A model generated the notes under the pieces. The model did no database searches. It saw only the letters and a program-made list of their open reading frames with translations, and was not told the DNA's origin. A DNA stretch of 64,000 bases, taken from NCBI GenBank assembly GCA_018398765.1, contig JAHBMJ010000609.1, positions 1 to 64,000 of the forward strand, given 5' to 3'. The stretch's first letter is position 1. Each line of letters opens with the position of its first letter. This stretch comes from Chromera velia (lineage: Eukaryota; Sar; Chromeraceae). A program made the position numbers and the translations under genes. Shown here piece by piece: positions 24,019 through 35,661 of the stretch.

Positions 24019-25120
24019 AAAGTGGTACTGAGGGTACTGGCTGCTTGAGTGCAGTTGTAACTCTTAAAGTTACTCTTTTGTACACAACATTTCCCTCATT
24101 CTATCTAGCATTTTACCTCATTTTGACATTGATAACTTGGCCCAAAAAGGTTGGCTGGTCGGCTTTAACCTAGGCTTCAACGACTTAAAATTCAATTTAA
24201 ATTCAGTTTATTTGTCATAATGTATCATTTTATTATGATTTTTTTTAAAAAATATTATTTCTTTTTTATTTTTGTAAATTAAAGTACATCAATGATTCAA
24301 ATCGTGTCGCTTAATAGATATTAATTAGTTTTTTGGGCGTTTAATAAAACATGGGTAGAACCCTGCAAGTTGCCAGGAATATGAAGGAATTTTGGGTAGG
24401 AATATGCAGGAACATGGGTTAGGAATATGAAGGAATATGCAAGATTATGCAGGAATATGAGGTAGGAAATTTATTACTAGGAATCTACAGGTCAAAATTG
24501 ATAGGAATTTAGAAATCAAATTCCTGTGAAGTAGGAAATTGAGACGAAAATTCCTAACAGCAGGAATTTGATAAAAAACATAGGTAGGAATATGAAGGAA
24601 TATTATCGAATATACAGGAATATAAAGGAATTTGGGGTAAGAATATGAAGGAATATGCAGGAATATGGGGTAGGAATATGAAAAAAATATTAATTTTCTG
24701 ATGCGAAGAATTTTGATTCAAATTCCTACCGATTTTTACCTGTAGATTCCTACCTCATATTCCTGCATAATCCTACATATTCCTTCAAGTTCATATTCCT
24801 ACCTCATATTCCTACATATTCCTTGAAGTTCATATTCCTACCTCAAATTCTGTCATATTCTTGGCAACTTGCAGGGAAGCCTTATAGGCAGTATAAGTAT
24901 TAAATCTTGTTTTACTAGAAATATTAAAGTAGAAATATCTGGAATTATTTTCTCTTATGCATTCATTAACGTTCATCAGCGCTGAGGGAGAACGTGGAGA
25001 TTAAAAATAAGAACGTCTTTGAAATTTTTTTTTTACAATATTCAGAACTATTCACAACGCGCAATTCATCTTAGTTAATTATTCTTTATTTTGTTTTTGA
25101 ATTTAATAGCAGACTCGTAT
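24019..25120. other. AT-rich intergenic DNA with foldback element
   Basis: Strongly AT-rich DNA after the PIWI stop. It has no gene and contains the foldback element listed separately. An A/T homopolymer-rich stretch runs from about 24180 to 24350 and again from about 24880 to 25120. Confidence 0.6.
24361..24876. mobile_element. foldback element built of GGAATATGA-type repeats
   Basis: The ends are inverted repeats: CCCTGCAAGTTGCCAGGAAT at 24361-24380 is matched, with one mismatch, by the reverse complement of 24857-24876, and the match continues inward (ATGA). The left half is made of imperfect AGGAATATGAAGGAAT units. The right half is made of their reverse complement (ATTCCTACCTCATATTCCT), so the whole can fold into a long hairpin. 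It has no coding capacity. No convincing target-site duplication was seen. This could be a foldback/MITE-type DNA element or an inverted minisatellite. Confidence 0.65.
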
Positions 25121-25297
25121 CTAGGGTTGGACACTAAAATTTTAAAGTTTTTTTTTTGCCCTTTAGACTTTATTTTAAAAAAATATTTTTCAATCAGTTT
25201 TTGAGTAGATCGTTAATTAAGTTAGTCATAAGTTAGACTCATAACTAAACTAATCAACTAGCCTACATAAAAGATGGCACAAGCTTAGTCTCTTTAA

Positions 25298-26577
25298 TAG
25301 TGACCATATTTGATTTGATTTGATTTGATTTGATTTGAGGTAGGGCTTAAGCTCAAATCAAATATCCAGTCAAGGAGGACCTAGTGTTTAAAGACCTATC
25401 AAATACGATCAAATATTTGATCAATATGACTTTCAACCTCAAATATGAAGGTCCCGAAAAAACTTTTGCAAGTACCAATCCGTCATGCATGCTGATTCAA
25501 ATGAAAAAACCTAAATCTTGATGGTTTGCTCTAAAAAAAAAAACCGTTTTGAGCTGCACTGAAATTGACGTTTCACTCCTTTTTACTTCATGCAGAGGTA
25601 AACCGATCAGCTGAACGTTTTCCTGAACAGCTGTGTTGACTTTTCTGGTGCTGGAACATCTTTTATGGCCCTCTTTTTGAGCGTCTGCAAACATTTTACA
25701 CCCCGCAAAGACATGTCACACAATCATGTCACGTCTGACAAACATGTGCAGCTGCTCCAAGAAAGACAGGAGAAGCGGTTGGAGGGGGTGGAGGGGGCTT
25801 CTGCAGGGCCCGGCGGGAGGACCAATTTAAAACCAAAGGAGACGGCCGCAGACGCAAATGCTGAGAAGGCTGGGGGGAAACTTCCCCCTCCTGAGAAAGT
25901 CATCACTCCGGGTGAAGAAGGCTACCGACCTCTCTATATTCACCTCTAACACAAGGGGCTTGTTGTCGGCCCTGGCGCGGCACAGAGGGTAGCCGAACTT
26001 ACCAACTCTGGATGCTTAGCTGCCCAGAAACAGGACGGTTCCAACACCAACAGCAATAGCAAACGTGTGCGCGGTTCTCCGTCTTACCCCGTTGTCATCT
26101 CTCCGTAACCGAATAGAAGCTCAGGAGCACCCACTCCTGGAAAGCCGAAAAGCCAGAGAAAAAGCTCTCAGCAGCTCCCACCACCGATCGATTCGATTCA
26201 TATTGAAGAAAGTGATCATGAAGAAGAGGAAAAGGAAGTGCCATAAAGCTGAGTGATTGCCACCTCAATTTTTGTACGTGCTCTAACTTTATTGTATGAA
26301 CAAAAAGTCATATGCAATTTCAAATCTATCAATTTTACGTTCTTAATCTCTATTAGTACTAGAGTGAGAATTTTATATATATTTTTTAAAATTTTTGAAA
26401 CACACATCAGAAATGTTCTCATAACTATTGTCATGAAAAAAATGATCAGAGTGACAGTAAGTCAGTGACTCAGTAAGGAACCCTAAGAGGTTAACCTCAA
26501 ATCTTACCTCAAATATCAAATATTTGAGGTTGAAGCTCAAATCAAATCAAATATTATCAAATCAAACATGGTCACCA
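25298..26577 (+). mobile_element. hAT-family element copy 1 with TTTGA-repeat termini
   Basis: Inverted ends (TAGTGACCATATTTGATTTG left; TGGTGACCATGTTTGATTTG as reverse complement of the right end) enclose 1,280 bases. The target duplication is CTCTTTAA (25290-25297) versus TTCTTTAA (26578-26585), 7 of 8. The subterminal region consists of TTTGA pentamers. Compared with copy 2 it lacks the zinc-finger coding block. It retains a frame at 25665-25949 (+) that shares the VTSDKHVQLLQER segment with copy 2 and then diverges into a Gly/Lys-rich tail. It is non-autonomous and nested in an older element. Confidence 0.8.
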
Positions 26578-26823
26578 TTCTTTAAGTTGAAATTTATGTT
26601 TACATTGAAAACAATCATCAGCGAGATCGATCGGATCTAGCATCGGAAGAAAAATGATCGGATGACATCATGGATCAAAAGTTCGGATGTACTTGCACCG
26701 GGAAGTAAACACTCGCAATCATTAGAATCAATGGATTTCAGATCAGGTATACAACGCAGGAATTCCCTTTCATCCAGCGACTTGACATAAGAACGTGCCT
26801 AAAAACGCATATCAAGAAAGTCT

Positions 26824-27060
26824 ATGTATGAAGCCATCAAGAGATCGAATTCAAGAATCATGTACACAGAGTTTGTGCTCGCGACATTTATCAAACACAT
26901 GGCAAGGAGTCCAGCAATTGAGGAGTACTACATAGATTTTCTGCATGTGATAGGCGATCAACATAAATGTACACAAAGTGATCGGATGACTTTGAATTGG
27001 CAAATATCAAAGATGTTGTGCCAACGTTGGCATACATCGAGAAGAGACCCAGAGGAGTAG
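26824..27060 (+). CDS. orphan 78-residue open frame in transposon interior
   Basis: ATG-to-stop frame starting MYEAIKRSNSRIMYTEFVLA, with a balanced residue composition unlike the surrounding AT-rich noise. It lies inside the outer hAT-like remnant, downstream of the nested copy. I recognise no domain. It may be a remnant of the outer element's protein or chance. No splice or promoter evidence. Confidence 0.25.
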   Translation: MYEAIKRSNSRIMYTEFVLATFIKHMARSPAIEEYYIDFLHVIGDQHKCTQSDRMTLNWQISKMLCQRWHTSRRDPEE

Positions 27061-27483
27061 TAGTTGCAAGCAGCTACCACCATCTGTTAGGAGAAGTGAT
27101 TGTTGGAAAAAAAGAAGTGGATTTCTTGGAGAAGGATCCCAGAGGACCAAAGTTACCGGTTGTTTGAATTTATATTAACGTTGTTTCTAGGAATTTTTGT
27201 GAGAATTGTAATTAATATAGTAATGCATTATATACATCGTTTTCAAATTTAAAAAACTTTTGCATAACTATAGTATATCTAGTAATTTATAAAGCATCAA
27301 CTTTATCTGCAATAATATAAATGAAACCAACTTCTCTAGCAATGTCTTTTAAATGAGCTTTTGCATGTCTGGTTGCATGTTTACTTTTAACTAGACTTTT
27401 CAAGTTTTAAAGTTAAAGTTTAAAGTTTTGCAAGCAAACTATATTATAAAAAAAAACTTTAATGTTCAACCCTAGACTTATAT

Positions 27484-28802
27484 TAAGAGTTAGAGAAATT
27501 AAAAAGAAGAAACTACATTGTGTTACATTACATGAAGTGTTGTAAACAGGTTAGAACAGGTTGAGAGAGATAGAGAGAAAGAAAAAATATATCCTTTTAA
27601 AAAATATAATATATCTCGAGGAAAAAGAAAGAAAAATGAATTAGAGGAAAGTGAAAAACTGAAGATGAAGGGAGATGGATGGAAGAAGGAAATCGACTAG
27701 AAAGAGGGTAGATAGGTTGGGTCTTCTCTTGATTAAGGTCTTTTTCTTGGGGCGAAAGGTAGCTTTTACCAAGGGAAAAGCGGGGAAAATAATGTTATAA
27801 AGGTTTTGTCCTGCTTTTTTTCTTTCTCTCTGGTTCTCCTATCATGCAGTTGAGGGTACGAGTGATGAGCCACGCATTGAAAGTAATCGATGAACAGACG
27901 TGCTGTTAGACAATCAGACAAACTAGGCTAGATCCGCTCCTTCGACCTCCTTGAACCTAACTACCACTTCAAAGTTTGAGCCGCATTTTTAGATCAGCTT
28001 GAAAGTCCGCGCCGCAGACGCGGATCATTTATGGTGTCTTGAAAGCCAAAGCCGCATATCTGGACAGTGTCTTGACCGTTCAGACCGCAGGTGTGGACGG
28101 TTTCTTGAAAAACGATGCCGCAGATAGAAATCATCTTGATTATATTTTTTCAAGTGGTACTTAGGTTCAGGAAGGTTGCTCCTTCTATATGGGGACGCGG
28201 CATGCATAACAAAATCTTCAATCATCAATATATCTGGTTGTGGGACTAGTATAAGAACTATAGCAGTTCTATGTACAACAATACAGAACATAACAGAACA
28301 TTGAGAACAAAGAAAGGCGGTGGGGCACGAGGGGGACCGAATAGGACCGGAAACTATACCAAGCGTTGCTCTCGTCTCATTTTGGGCCTCTCGGCTATTC
28401 TTGGCTGCTTTTGTCTACCGCGAATGTTGAGATGTGGGGGGTTACCGACATGTTGCTACATGTTGTGCGTAAGCGAATTTTTGTGTGTCCCGGCCCACGC
28501 GTGCCCACGCATACTAGAAGCCCTTTTCGCTTTCCGGGCCATCCACGCATGCACCTTGAATTGCTTTCCGGGCCACGCGCGCCTCGTCGGCTCGGAAGTC
28601 TCAAAACTCTCAAATTTCACATGCAGTCGATCGCCTTCAATTAATGATCGATCTCCAAAAATCTTCTGTCATTACGCAGTGTTCCTCTCTAACTGGCGGC
28701 TCTGAGTGACATATCAACAGAGTGATTGCAGGAGAATTTTTTTGTTTTGTTCGCCTATCGCATTGTCGTTTTTTGCAGTCCGAAACGACCTTCAAAAAAA
28801 CC
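27484..28802. other. intergenic region upstream of COG0523 gene
   Basis: 27484-27950 is AT-rich with purine runs. 27966-28140 holds a degenerate tandem repeat (listed separately). 28180-28215 contains TATGGGGACGCGGCATGCATA, which recurs in similar form at 38356-38377. 28300-28720 is GC-richer and should contain the promoter of the gene starting at 28803. No gene was seen. Confidence 0.5.
27966..28140. repeat. degenerate tandem repeat, about 36-42 base unit
   Basis: Four to five imperfect units share the frame CTTGAAAG-n5-GCCGCA-n5-GGA, for example CTTGAAAGTCCGCGCCGCAG, CTTGAAAGCCAAAGCCGCAT and CTTGACCGTTCAGACCGCAG. Spacing between anchors drifts by a few bases. Function unknown. Confidence 0.6.
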
Positions 28803-30875
28803 ATGAGCAGTTGCGGAGACGCCTCTTGTACTGAGACCCACAATGAATACGCTGGTCGCAGAGTGCCGGTGACGGTGCTGACTGGTTTTCTGGGTTCAGG
28901 AAAGACCACGCTGCTGAACCATATTTTGAAATCGCAGGAACACAAGATGAAGTTTGCCATCATCGAGAACGAGTTCGGTGAGGTCGGTGTTGATGAGAAG
29001 CTACTCGTCGGGGAGGGTGGCAAGATGAAACTGGACGACGAGATTGTGGAGGTGATGAACGGGTGCATTTGCTGCACTGTGCGCAATGACTTGGTTGAGG
29101 CTCTGAAACGCCTTTACGAGAAGGTGGAGCAATTCGATGGAGTCCTCATTGAGACCACCGGGATGGCCGACCCGGCCCCTGTGGCGCAGACGTTTTTCGT
29201 CGACAAGCAGATCGAGAAGATGTACCGCCTGGACGGGATCGTCACCGTCGTGGATGCGATGCACATCGAGTATCATCTTGACAAGGAGGTGAAAGAGGGG
29301 GCAGAGAACGAGAGCGTGGAGCAGTTGGCCTTCGCCGACCGTATCATCCTCAACAAGTGCGACCTCATCCGGGGTGCGTGCAGCGGGGAGACGGCTGTCA
29401 GCGATAGGGAGACGATCGCGAAGTGCCTTGAAGAAGGTGCGACCGCAGACCAGTTCTACCAGAAGAAGAATCTCCCTGTATCTGGAGAGGTAGAGGACCC
29501 CGATCTGAAGCTGCAGAAGCTCGAGACGCGCATCCGTCAGATCAACCCTACAGCCACCATCCTTCGCACCGAGTTCTCGAAAGTCGAACCCTCGAAGCTC
29601 TTGAATGCCCAGGCATTCTCGCTTGACAGGGTGATGGAGATGGACCCCGAGTTTCTTAACGTCGACGGCGAGCACGAGCACGACGACTCCGTCTCCTCCG
29701 TTGCGTGGAGTTTCCCCGGAATGGAGCTGAACATCACCAAGCTGAGGTGGTGGGTCGGAGAGTTGATGCGCGACCTGGGAACGGAGTTGTACCGTTTCAA
29801 GGGCGTGCTTGCAGTGAAGGGCAAGAAGGAGAAGTTCATTTTCCAGGGCGTGCACATGCTCTTCGAGGGAAAGTTTGCTGAAGATCAGGAGTGGGGAGAG
29901 GACGAACAGAGGGAGTGCAGGTTGGTTTTTTTTTTTTTTTTCGGGGAGGCTGGTGGGGAAGTAACGTTGGTTGCGTTTGCCGTGCGGCAAGTATGCCAAG
30001 CTTGCAGAAACATGCTGATCCGTATCTCTGATGAATACAGCGTCTTTCCTGCCCCATCTCTATTTTCTTCGCTTTCTTGCGTGAGAGAGAAGGAGAGCCT
30101 CCAGTCGATCGACGCTGATGACGTTGCATGTCAAAGTAAAGTTGTGTATGTATGTAGATTTGCATACGTGCTCGTCTGCGCAGACGACTAGAAACTCATG
30201 AACTCATCCGATCAATTGATCGATCCATTGAGCGCAGGTTTGTTTTTATCGGCAAGCATGTCAAGCAGCAGCACGCCGGTCGTCTCAAGTCCGAATTTCT
30301 GGAGCTCCAGGCTGAGGACCCCCTCCGGTTCAAACAGGGGGAGATCGTCCTGGCTCGGCACTCCTCGGGCTGGCGCAGGTGCGTGGGAGAAGAGAAGTAG
30401 TACCTAGAACACTCATGGCCATTTCATCTAGAGCGTTCGTCTTTTCCTTTGAAGGCAAATCTGTGACAAATGAAAATGGTTGAATTGACTGTATCGAAAT
30501 TCAATCAGATCGACGCTCCACGGCGTGTACCGTAACGATGAGGGAGTGCGGTGGTCCTAGTGATTGTTTTCCTCGTTTCTTGTCTTGTTGCTGCTTTTTT
30601 CGAAAGACAAATCCAACCGTGCATGCAGGTGCCAGGTGGTGCGGACCTGGGCCGAGGGACATCCGTACCAGCTGGAGGTCCAGAGCTTCGGCATTCCGAG
30701 GCAGCTGGTGTGGGGACCGTTGGATGACGATTTCTGCATCCGGCCGTACGAGGAAGGCGGGGAGGACCCGTTGCCTAAGTCCACCACGGGATTCTCTTCA
30801 CCTATTCGGGCAGGGAGGGACGGTGATCCTCCAGCCTCCAAGCGCTCTCGCACTGATGCGGGTGCGCAGGCATAA
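28803..30875 (+). CDS. COG0523-family G3E GTPase metal chaperone
   Basis: Metal-handling GTPase of the CobW/ZNG group, thought to hand zinc or a similar metal to client enzymes. Three exons total 501 residues: 28803-29920, 30238-30378, 30629-30875, both junctions phase 2. Walker A GFLGSGKTTLLNHIL, the switch-type ENEFGEVGVDEKLL, the metal motif GCICC, ETTGMADP, and the guanine-specificity motif NKCDL are all present in order. The CobW C-terminal domain follows (FQGVHMLFEG, then CRFVFIGKHV across the first intron). Extra Cys near the N-terminus (SSCGDASC) and EHEHDD before the C-terminal domain could also bind metal. ATG at 28803 was chosen. An in-frame ATG at 28722 would add 27 residues. After the usual end there is an extension of about 80 residues, finishing in a Lys/Arg-rich tail. 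The client is unknown. Confidence 0.92.
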
Positions 30876-33154
30876 GGGAGGGACTGCAGAGGACCAGCTG
30901 AGGTGGCCCTGCATGTCTAGAGGGGGTGCATGAGTGGGGTGGGAGGGGGGACAGAAGGCGTGTTCGGCCGGACTTGCGTGGAGAGACAAAAGAAGAAGCA
31001 TAGAGAATGCAAGGCAACGGCCGCAACTCTCACCGTCGTGCATGCATACGGGTTTGCAAGTTGTTCTGTTGCTGCAGTAGGAGAGCGGTTGACAATGTGT
31101 GTTCAGAAGAGCAGTGAAGGGAAGGAAGGGAGGGCCCCAGAGAGTGGGTGCCATCTTGGATCAAGAGGAAGAATCGATCCGTATGGCAACTAGAGAGTGT
31201 GGGTGCGTGGGTAGAGTGAATGGAAAGAAAGAAAGAAAGAAACAGAAAAAAAGAAGAACATGCTGGTCGGAACGGGCAGTTGAGGTGCTGGATTGATGAC
31301 TTTGACTGGATTCGTGTAACAACATTCACTCTCTTCCCTTTCTGTTTCTTTTCTTTGGACACCTCATACCCCTCTTCAATCCCCACTCCTTTCAATTGTT
31401 TTCTTCTTTTTCCTTCTCGTTCCTCCTTCATGTTTCTTCGTCAGTCTCTGCCCGAGGCCGGCAAGTTCTCGAGTGCCCTCAATTCTTACGAGTTTTTTTC
31501 GCCCCCCTCTTACGCCCGCCCTTTTTTTTGTGAAGTTCTGCCTTTTTCTATCTCAGCCTCATTTACTTCTCCATGCTTCACAGTCTTCTGTTGCACCCAC
31601 CCGTCATCCCACCGTCTTCTGTGAAGTTCCGTCTCATTGTTTGATTCCTAGGTGTGATTCATCCACTCAGCTTTTGCCTCCTGGGTTAATTGATTCATCA
31701 TTTCAGATGCGGGCCGGCGTGAACTTCAGGAGTGCAAGGGAGATCAACGGCAACCATTGCCAGCAAGATACTCAATGCGGGATTCTTTTCATTCATTCCA
31801 AATTAAATATGGCCTTGAAGTTCGTTTTTTCGTTTGGATCGAGTCAGCCAAACTCATACACGCAGTCTTCGTCGGTGTCTATAGACTCTTTGTCTATCGT
31901 CCCCACTGGCAGTTGTCTCATCCTTCGTATGTTTCCCCATGCAGTCATTGCAATGACAGCTAGATTCCGTTCCACACTGTTGGACCAGACACTTGATTCA
32001 CTGACCACTGCAGTTGGCGCCAAGACGTCAGCGACTTGGTGTAGAATCGCCACAATTTTGTTTTGGACATCATTGTACTTTTGGCATGGGTGGCAGACTA
32101 CGTCCCATTCATCATTCATGCGCAATTAAGCGGCAAGCATGCTGCTCCGGAAGTAGAAGAGTTTGAAAAGAAGCATCCTGGTTGAATTAAGTATAAATCA
32201 AAGTGAACTGCTGTTATAAAGAACCGAACTGCCTCGTGCGTTGCCGCCGAACGCTAGACGCCTATTTGTAGGCCGATGGCGATGGCGTATGATGGTCATG
32301 ATGATGGTAGTGATGATGATGTACTCAACTAGGTACCAAGATTTTATCATAGGTGTTATCCGGCTTATAGTAGTATAGTAGCAGTAATCTGACTACTTTA
32401 ATTGAAAGCTAGATTCAAAGATTTTAGGATTAGGATTAGGATTAATGTCCGGAGGATTGGCCTTCCACCCCAATGCCGAATGTCCGACGTGCGGCTTCCA
32501 GGGAAAGCGCCTAGACGTATCAGACCTCCCTGGCCGGCCCACACAGGTCTAGCCTGTGTCGCAAACGGATCACATTGAACAGTCAATCACCTGCATGTGT
32601 ATGCGAGAGGGCTCACTCCATTCTAAAGCAGGGTTTGAAAGGGAACGATTCCAGAATTGTAGATGAACAGCTCGAAACGAGTTCGAAAACCTCCCAACAT
32701 CCCATCCTCCTCCTTTTTCCCTCCTCTTTTGCTTCCTTTGTATTGCTCCACACTCTTTCATATTCTTTAATTCTTCCCTCTCTTTCTTTCTCACTTTTCT
32801 AAGTCTCCTGATGCAACCTATCTAACTCTTTTCCTAAAGCTTCACTCAAATTGTCTCCCTTTTTTCTTTTCCATTCTTTCACTACCTGTTTTTTCATCAT
32901 GACGTCAAAACCAGCTTCAAACGAAAAAAGATTTTACAGAGCAGATTTCCATGAATTTAGTATTCAATATAGACGTAGAGTCGTAGACACTGGCTTAGAC
33001 AATGTGGGAGACATAAAGTAAAACTATATATAAACGCGATTATAGACGTGCAACACTCTTATGGATTGATCTAAAACAAAGTACCCTGCAGGACTGATAC
33101 GTAACAGCAGTCTCAATCATCTATAAACTCTCCATATCTTCCCACGACTCTGCC
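30876..33154. other. intergenic region, no gene recognised
   Basis: About 2.3 kb. 31220-31260 has AAAG units, 31320-31630 is strongly pyrimidine-rich, 32270-32320 has GATG/ATG repeats, 32420-32443 has three TTAGGA units, and 32498-32559 holds two hairpins (separate entry). 32600-33140 is AT-rich. Open frames at 31473-32129 lack any domain signal. Confidence 0.5.
32498..32559. other. two adjacent perfect-stem hairpins
   Basis: CCAGGGA (32498-32504) pairs with TCCCTGG (32527-32533). ACACAGG (32541-32547) pairs with CCTGTGT (32553-32559) around a 5-base loop, with the palindrome GGCCGGCC between them. This could be a structured RNA or a transposon end. No known family matched. Confidence 0.35.
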
Positions 33155-34413
33155 TAGTGACCATGTTTGATTTGATTTGATTTGATTTGAGGTAGGGCTT
33201 AAGCTCAAATCAAATATCCAGTCAGGGAGGACCTAGTGTTTAAAGACCTATCAAATACAATCAAATATTTGATCAATATGACTTTCAACCTCAAATATGA
33301 AGGTCCCGAAAAAACTTTTGCAAGTACCAATTCATTACGCATGCTGATTCAAATGAAAAAACCTAAATTTTAATGGTTTGCTCTCAAAAAAAAAACGTTT
33401 TGAGCTGCACTGAAATTGATGTTTCACCCCCTTTTACTTCATGCAGAGGTAAAACCGATCAGCTGAACGTTTTTCCAAACAGCTGTGTTGACTTTTCTGG
33501 TGCTGGAACATCTTTTACGGCCCCCTTTTTGAGCGTCTACAAACATTTTACACCCTGTAAAGACATGCCACACAATCTGACAGGGTCGAACGGGAAGAAG
33601 GAGGCATTTGGTTTTAGAGCCGGGTACGCAAAAAAAATATGGTCCGTGCAAAAGGGGGCAAATATGATTCAGTGTCAGGTGAAAATACAAGGAGCCGAGG
33701 GGGAAGGAGAAACTATTTGTGGCTGTGAATATGCAGCAGCGGCAACCAGTTCTTTTCAAACCCACCTCATCAATCAGCATGGCTTGACGATCACGTCTGA
33801 CAAACATGTACAGCTGCTCCAAGAAAGATAGGAGAAGCGGTCGGAGGGGGCAGGGGGGACGAAGCAGCCTGACATGCAAACGTTTTTCCCCATCAAAGAT
33901 GAAGCAGAAGCCGTGGTCGCACCATATGCAGAGACGCACGAGAAGAGAATCAAGTGCGATATGCTGATCACTGACTTTCTGGCCAGTGTTGGCTAGCCTT
34001 ATCTGACAGAAAACGAGGCATTAATTGCGAAAGCTGGTCAAGGTACTAGACCTCCGCTACGATCTCCCATCTGTGGGGAAGGTGCAGAGGCATATTTTTT
34101 TTATGGAACTGATAAGTTATAATTTTGTATATATTTTTTTAAATTTTTGAAACACACATCAGAAATATTTTGATAGCTATTGTTATGAGAAAAATGATCA
34201 GAGTGACAGTAAGTCAGTGACTCAGTGAGGAACCCTAAGAGGTTAGAAGAAGAATGAAGAAGAAGAATGAAGTTGGCTTTGCTAGAGTGGAGCCGTGCTC
34301 TTTAACCTCAAATCTTACCTCAAATATCAAATATTTGAGGTTGAAGCTCAAATCAAATCAAATCAAATCAAATCAAATCAAACTAAATATAATCAAATCA
34401 AACATGGTCACTA
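33155..34413 (+). mobile_element. hAT-family element copy 2 with BED-type zinc-finger frame
   Basis: Terminal inverted repeats TAGTGACCATGTTTGATTTG (left) and the same sequence inverted at the right enclose 1,259 bases. They are flanked by a perfect 8-base target duplication ACTCTGCC (33147-33154 and 34414-34421), diagnostic of hAT. Subterminal TTTGA pentamers follow both ends. A frame at 33373-33831 (+) includes CQVKIQG, ICGCEY and FQTHLINQH, a BED-like zinc finger such as begins many hAT transposases. After a stop the same frame continues with KRIKCDMLITDFLASVG, resembling the region after the finger. The catalytic core and dimerisation domain are absent, so this copy is an internally deleted derivative. 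Confidence 0.85.
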
Positions 34414-34421
34414 ACTCTGCC

Positions 34422-35661
34422 TTTAATATCTGTTTAGAACGGCTAATTATCTTTTTTTTTAGCTAGGTGCAGCCGCTGCCCTATAGCCGCTGCCGCTGCC
34501 CCTCTCTCAATGCTCACTCTTAATTTGCACCTCCCCTCTGGTGCCCCCGCAGGCACCCGATGGCTGCTTTATGGTACGCTGTCTACATTCTTGCACTTAT
34601 ATATATACACACCTGCCCGTATGTCCTATCAATCCCACTTAAGACTCACATTGTGCACTATTTCCTTTAGGAACATCTCTGATATGTAGAACCATGCGCA
34701 GCACTCTCAATTAAAGCGCAACACTCTGATGTGATACTGCTTTAGGGCCAAAAACTAGGCCAAAGTAACTTAAAAAGTGAGGGGATGATATAGGTGATAG
34801 GTAGAGTAGCAGTCAGGACCTTAAAGTAAAATCAAAAGCATAATTCAACCCTAAGTTTTAAACGGTTTCACTTTTATTCTATTTTATATTAATATTATAT
34901 ATAATAATGTATTCCTAAGTGGTTAGGGTAAGACAAGTCCAATATATAACTAGATATATAAACTTCAATATGACCCTAAAAAATACTAGTAGTCAAAAAT
35001 GTTTGCATTCCGATATACCATAGTAGTACATGTACAATGATGTGCTCTAGGATGTGCCAACTTAATTCTGAGAGTGTTAACTTGAGCTCTTAGAGGTCCT
35101 AATAGAGGGCCTTGAGGGCCTGGTCCACCTGGAAAATGCTCACAAAGCTCTTAATACTAGTCTCAATATCAGTTTCTCAGAGACTCGCATTCCAATTTTG
35201 TCCCAGTTTCAAGAACTTTTGACGCAGAACTGCGAGTCTCTCAGGCTTTTCATTATTTGAGAGTTTGATACTAGCTGCGTTCGATCAGTGCCCTCCAGAC
35301 AAGACAGTATACAGGGGTTTTTTGACAAAGGAAGCGGCACCACTCACTCTGCACGTCAGAATGAAGGTATTGCAGCAATATGTGTCCACTGAACGGGCCC
35401 GGTTAGCCAGGATTCAAGCTTTGACTGCAAAGCGCCTCATAGCAAGCAAGTAAGTGGTCATGCGCATTCACTGTGTAACGAAGTTTTATTTCACACAAGC
35501 ACACCCATTCTAAAAGTGGTTTTTTCCCTTTCTGCAATGAAAACAGTCTTCATGCAGAGAGGTCATGCGAAGAGCACTCCTTTGACTCCCACCAAAAACT
35601 GCTCTCACTGGCAGTGCTAACCAGTTCTCAGTCTCAAAAAACAGGGAAAGCGACTACTTAC
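34422..35661. other. intergenic region, no gene recognised
   Basis: 34445-34520 has GCCGCTGCC repeats. 34550-35060 is AT-rich. 35265-35453 (+) is an open frame of 62 codons without recognisable domain. The missing 3' part of the minus-strand LRR gene would be expected here but no further repeat exon was found. Confidence 0.45.

Larger units (their letters stand above)
25121..27475. mobile_element. hAT-like DNA transposon remnant, host of a nested insertion
   Basis: The termini are CTAGGGTTGGACACTAAA at 25121 and, inverted, CTAGGGTTGAACATTAAA ending at 27475, both running into poly-T/A. The flanking 8-mers ACTCGTAT (25113-25120) and ACTTATAT (27476-27483) agree at 6 of 8, fitting an aged 8-base hAT target duplication. 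The other hAT element (25298-26577) is inserted inside. The remaining interior (26586-27440) contains one open frame at 26824-27060 and no recognisable transposase, so this copy is non-autonomous or gutted. Confidence 0.55.

Noticed and set aside
29001-29999. 332-codon minus-strand frame opposite the COG0523 gene
   Set aside because: Antisense shadow of a clearly conserved GTPase frame with strong third-position GC bias.
31473-32129. 218-codon open frame
   Set aside because: No domain, no neighbouring splice signals that chain, and it begins in a pyrimidine-rich tract.
32420-32443. TTAGGA repeats as interstitial telomere
   Set aside because: Only three units, and the unit is not a usual telomere sequence; chance or short microsatellite.
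35265-35453. 62-codon plus-strand frame as an LRR remnant
   Set aside because: Wrong strand for the LRR pseudogene and no repeat consensus in any frame.
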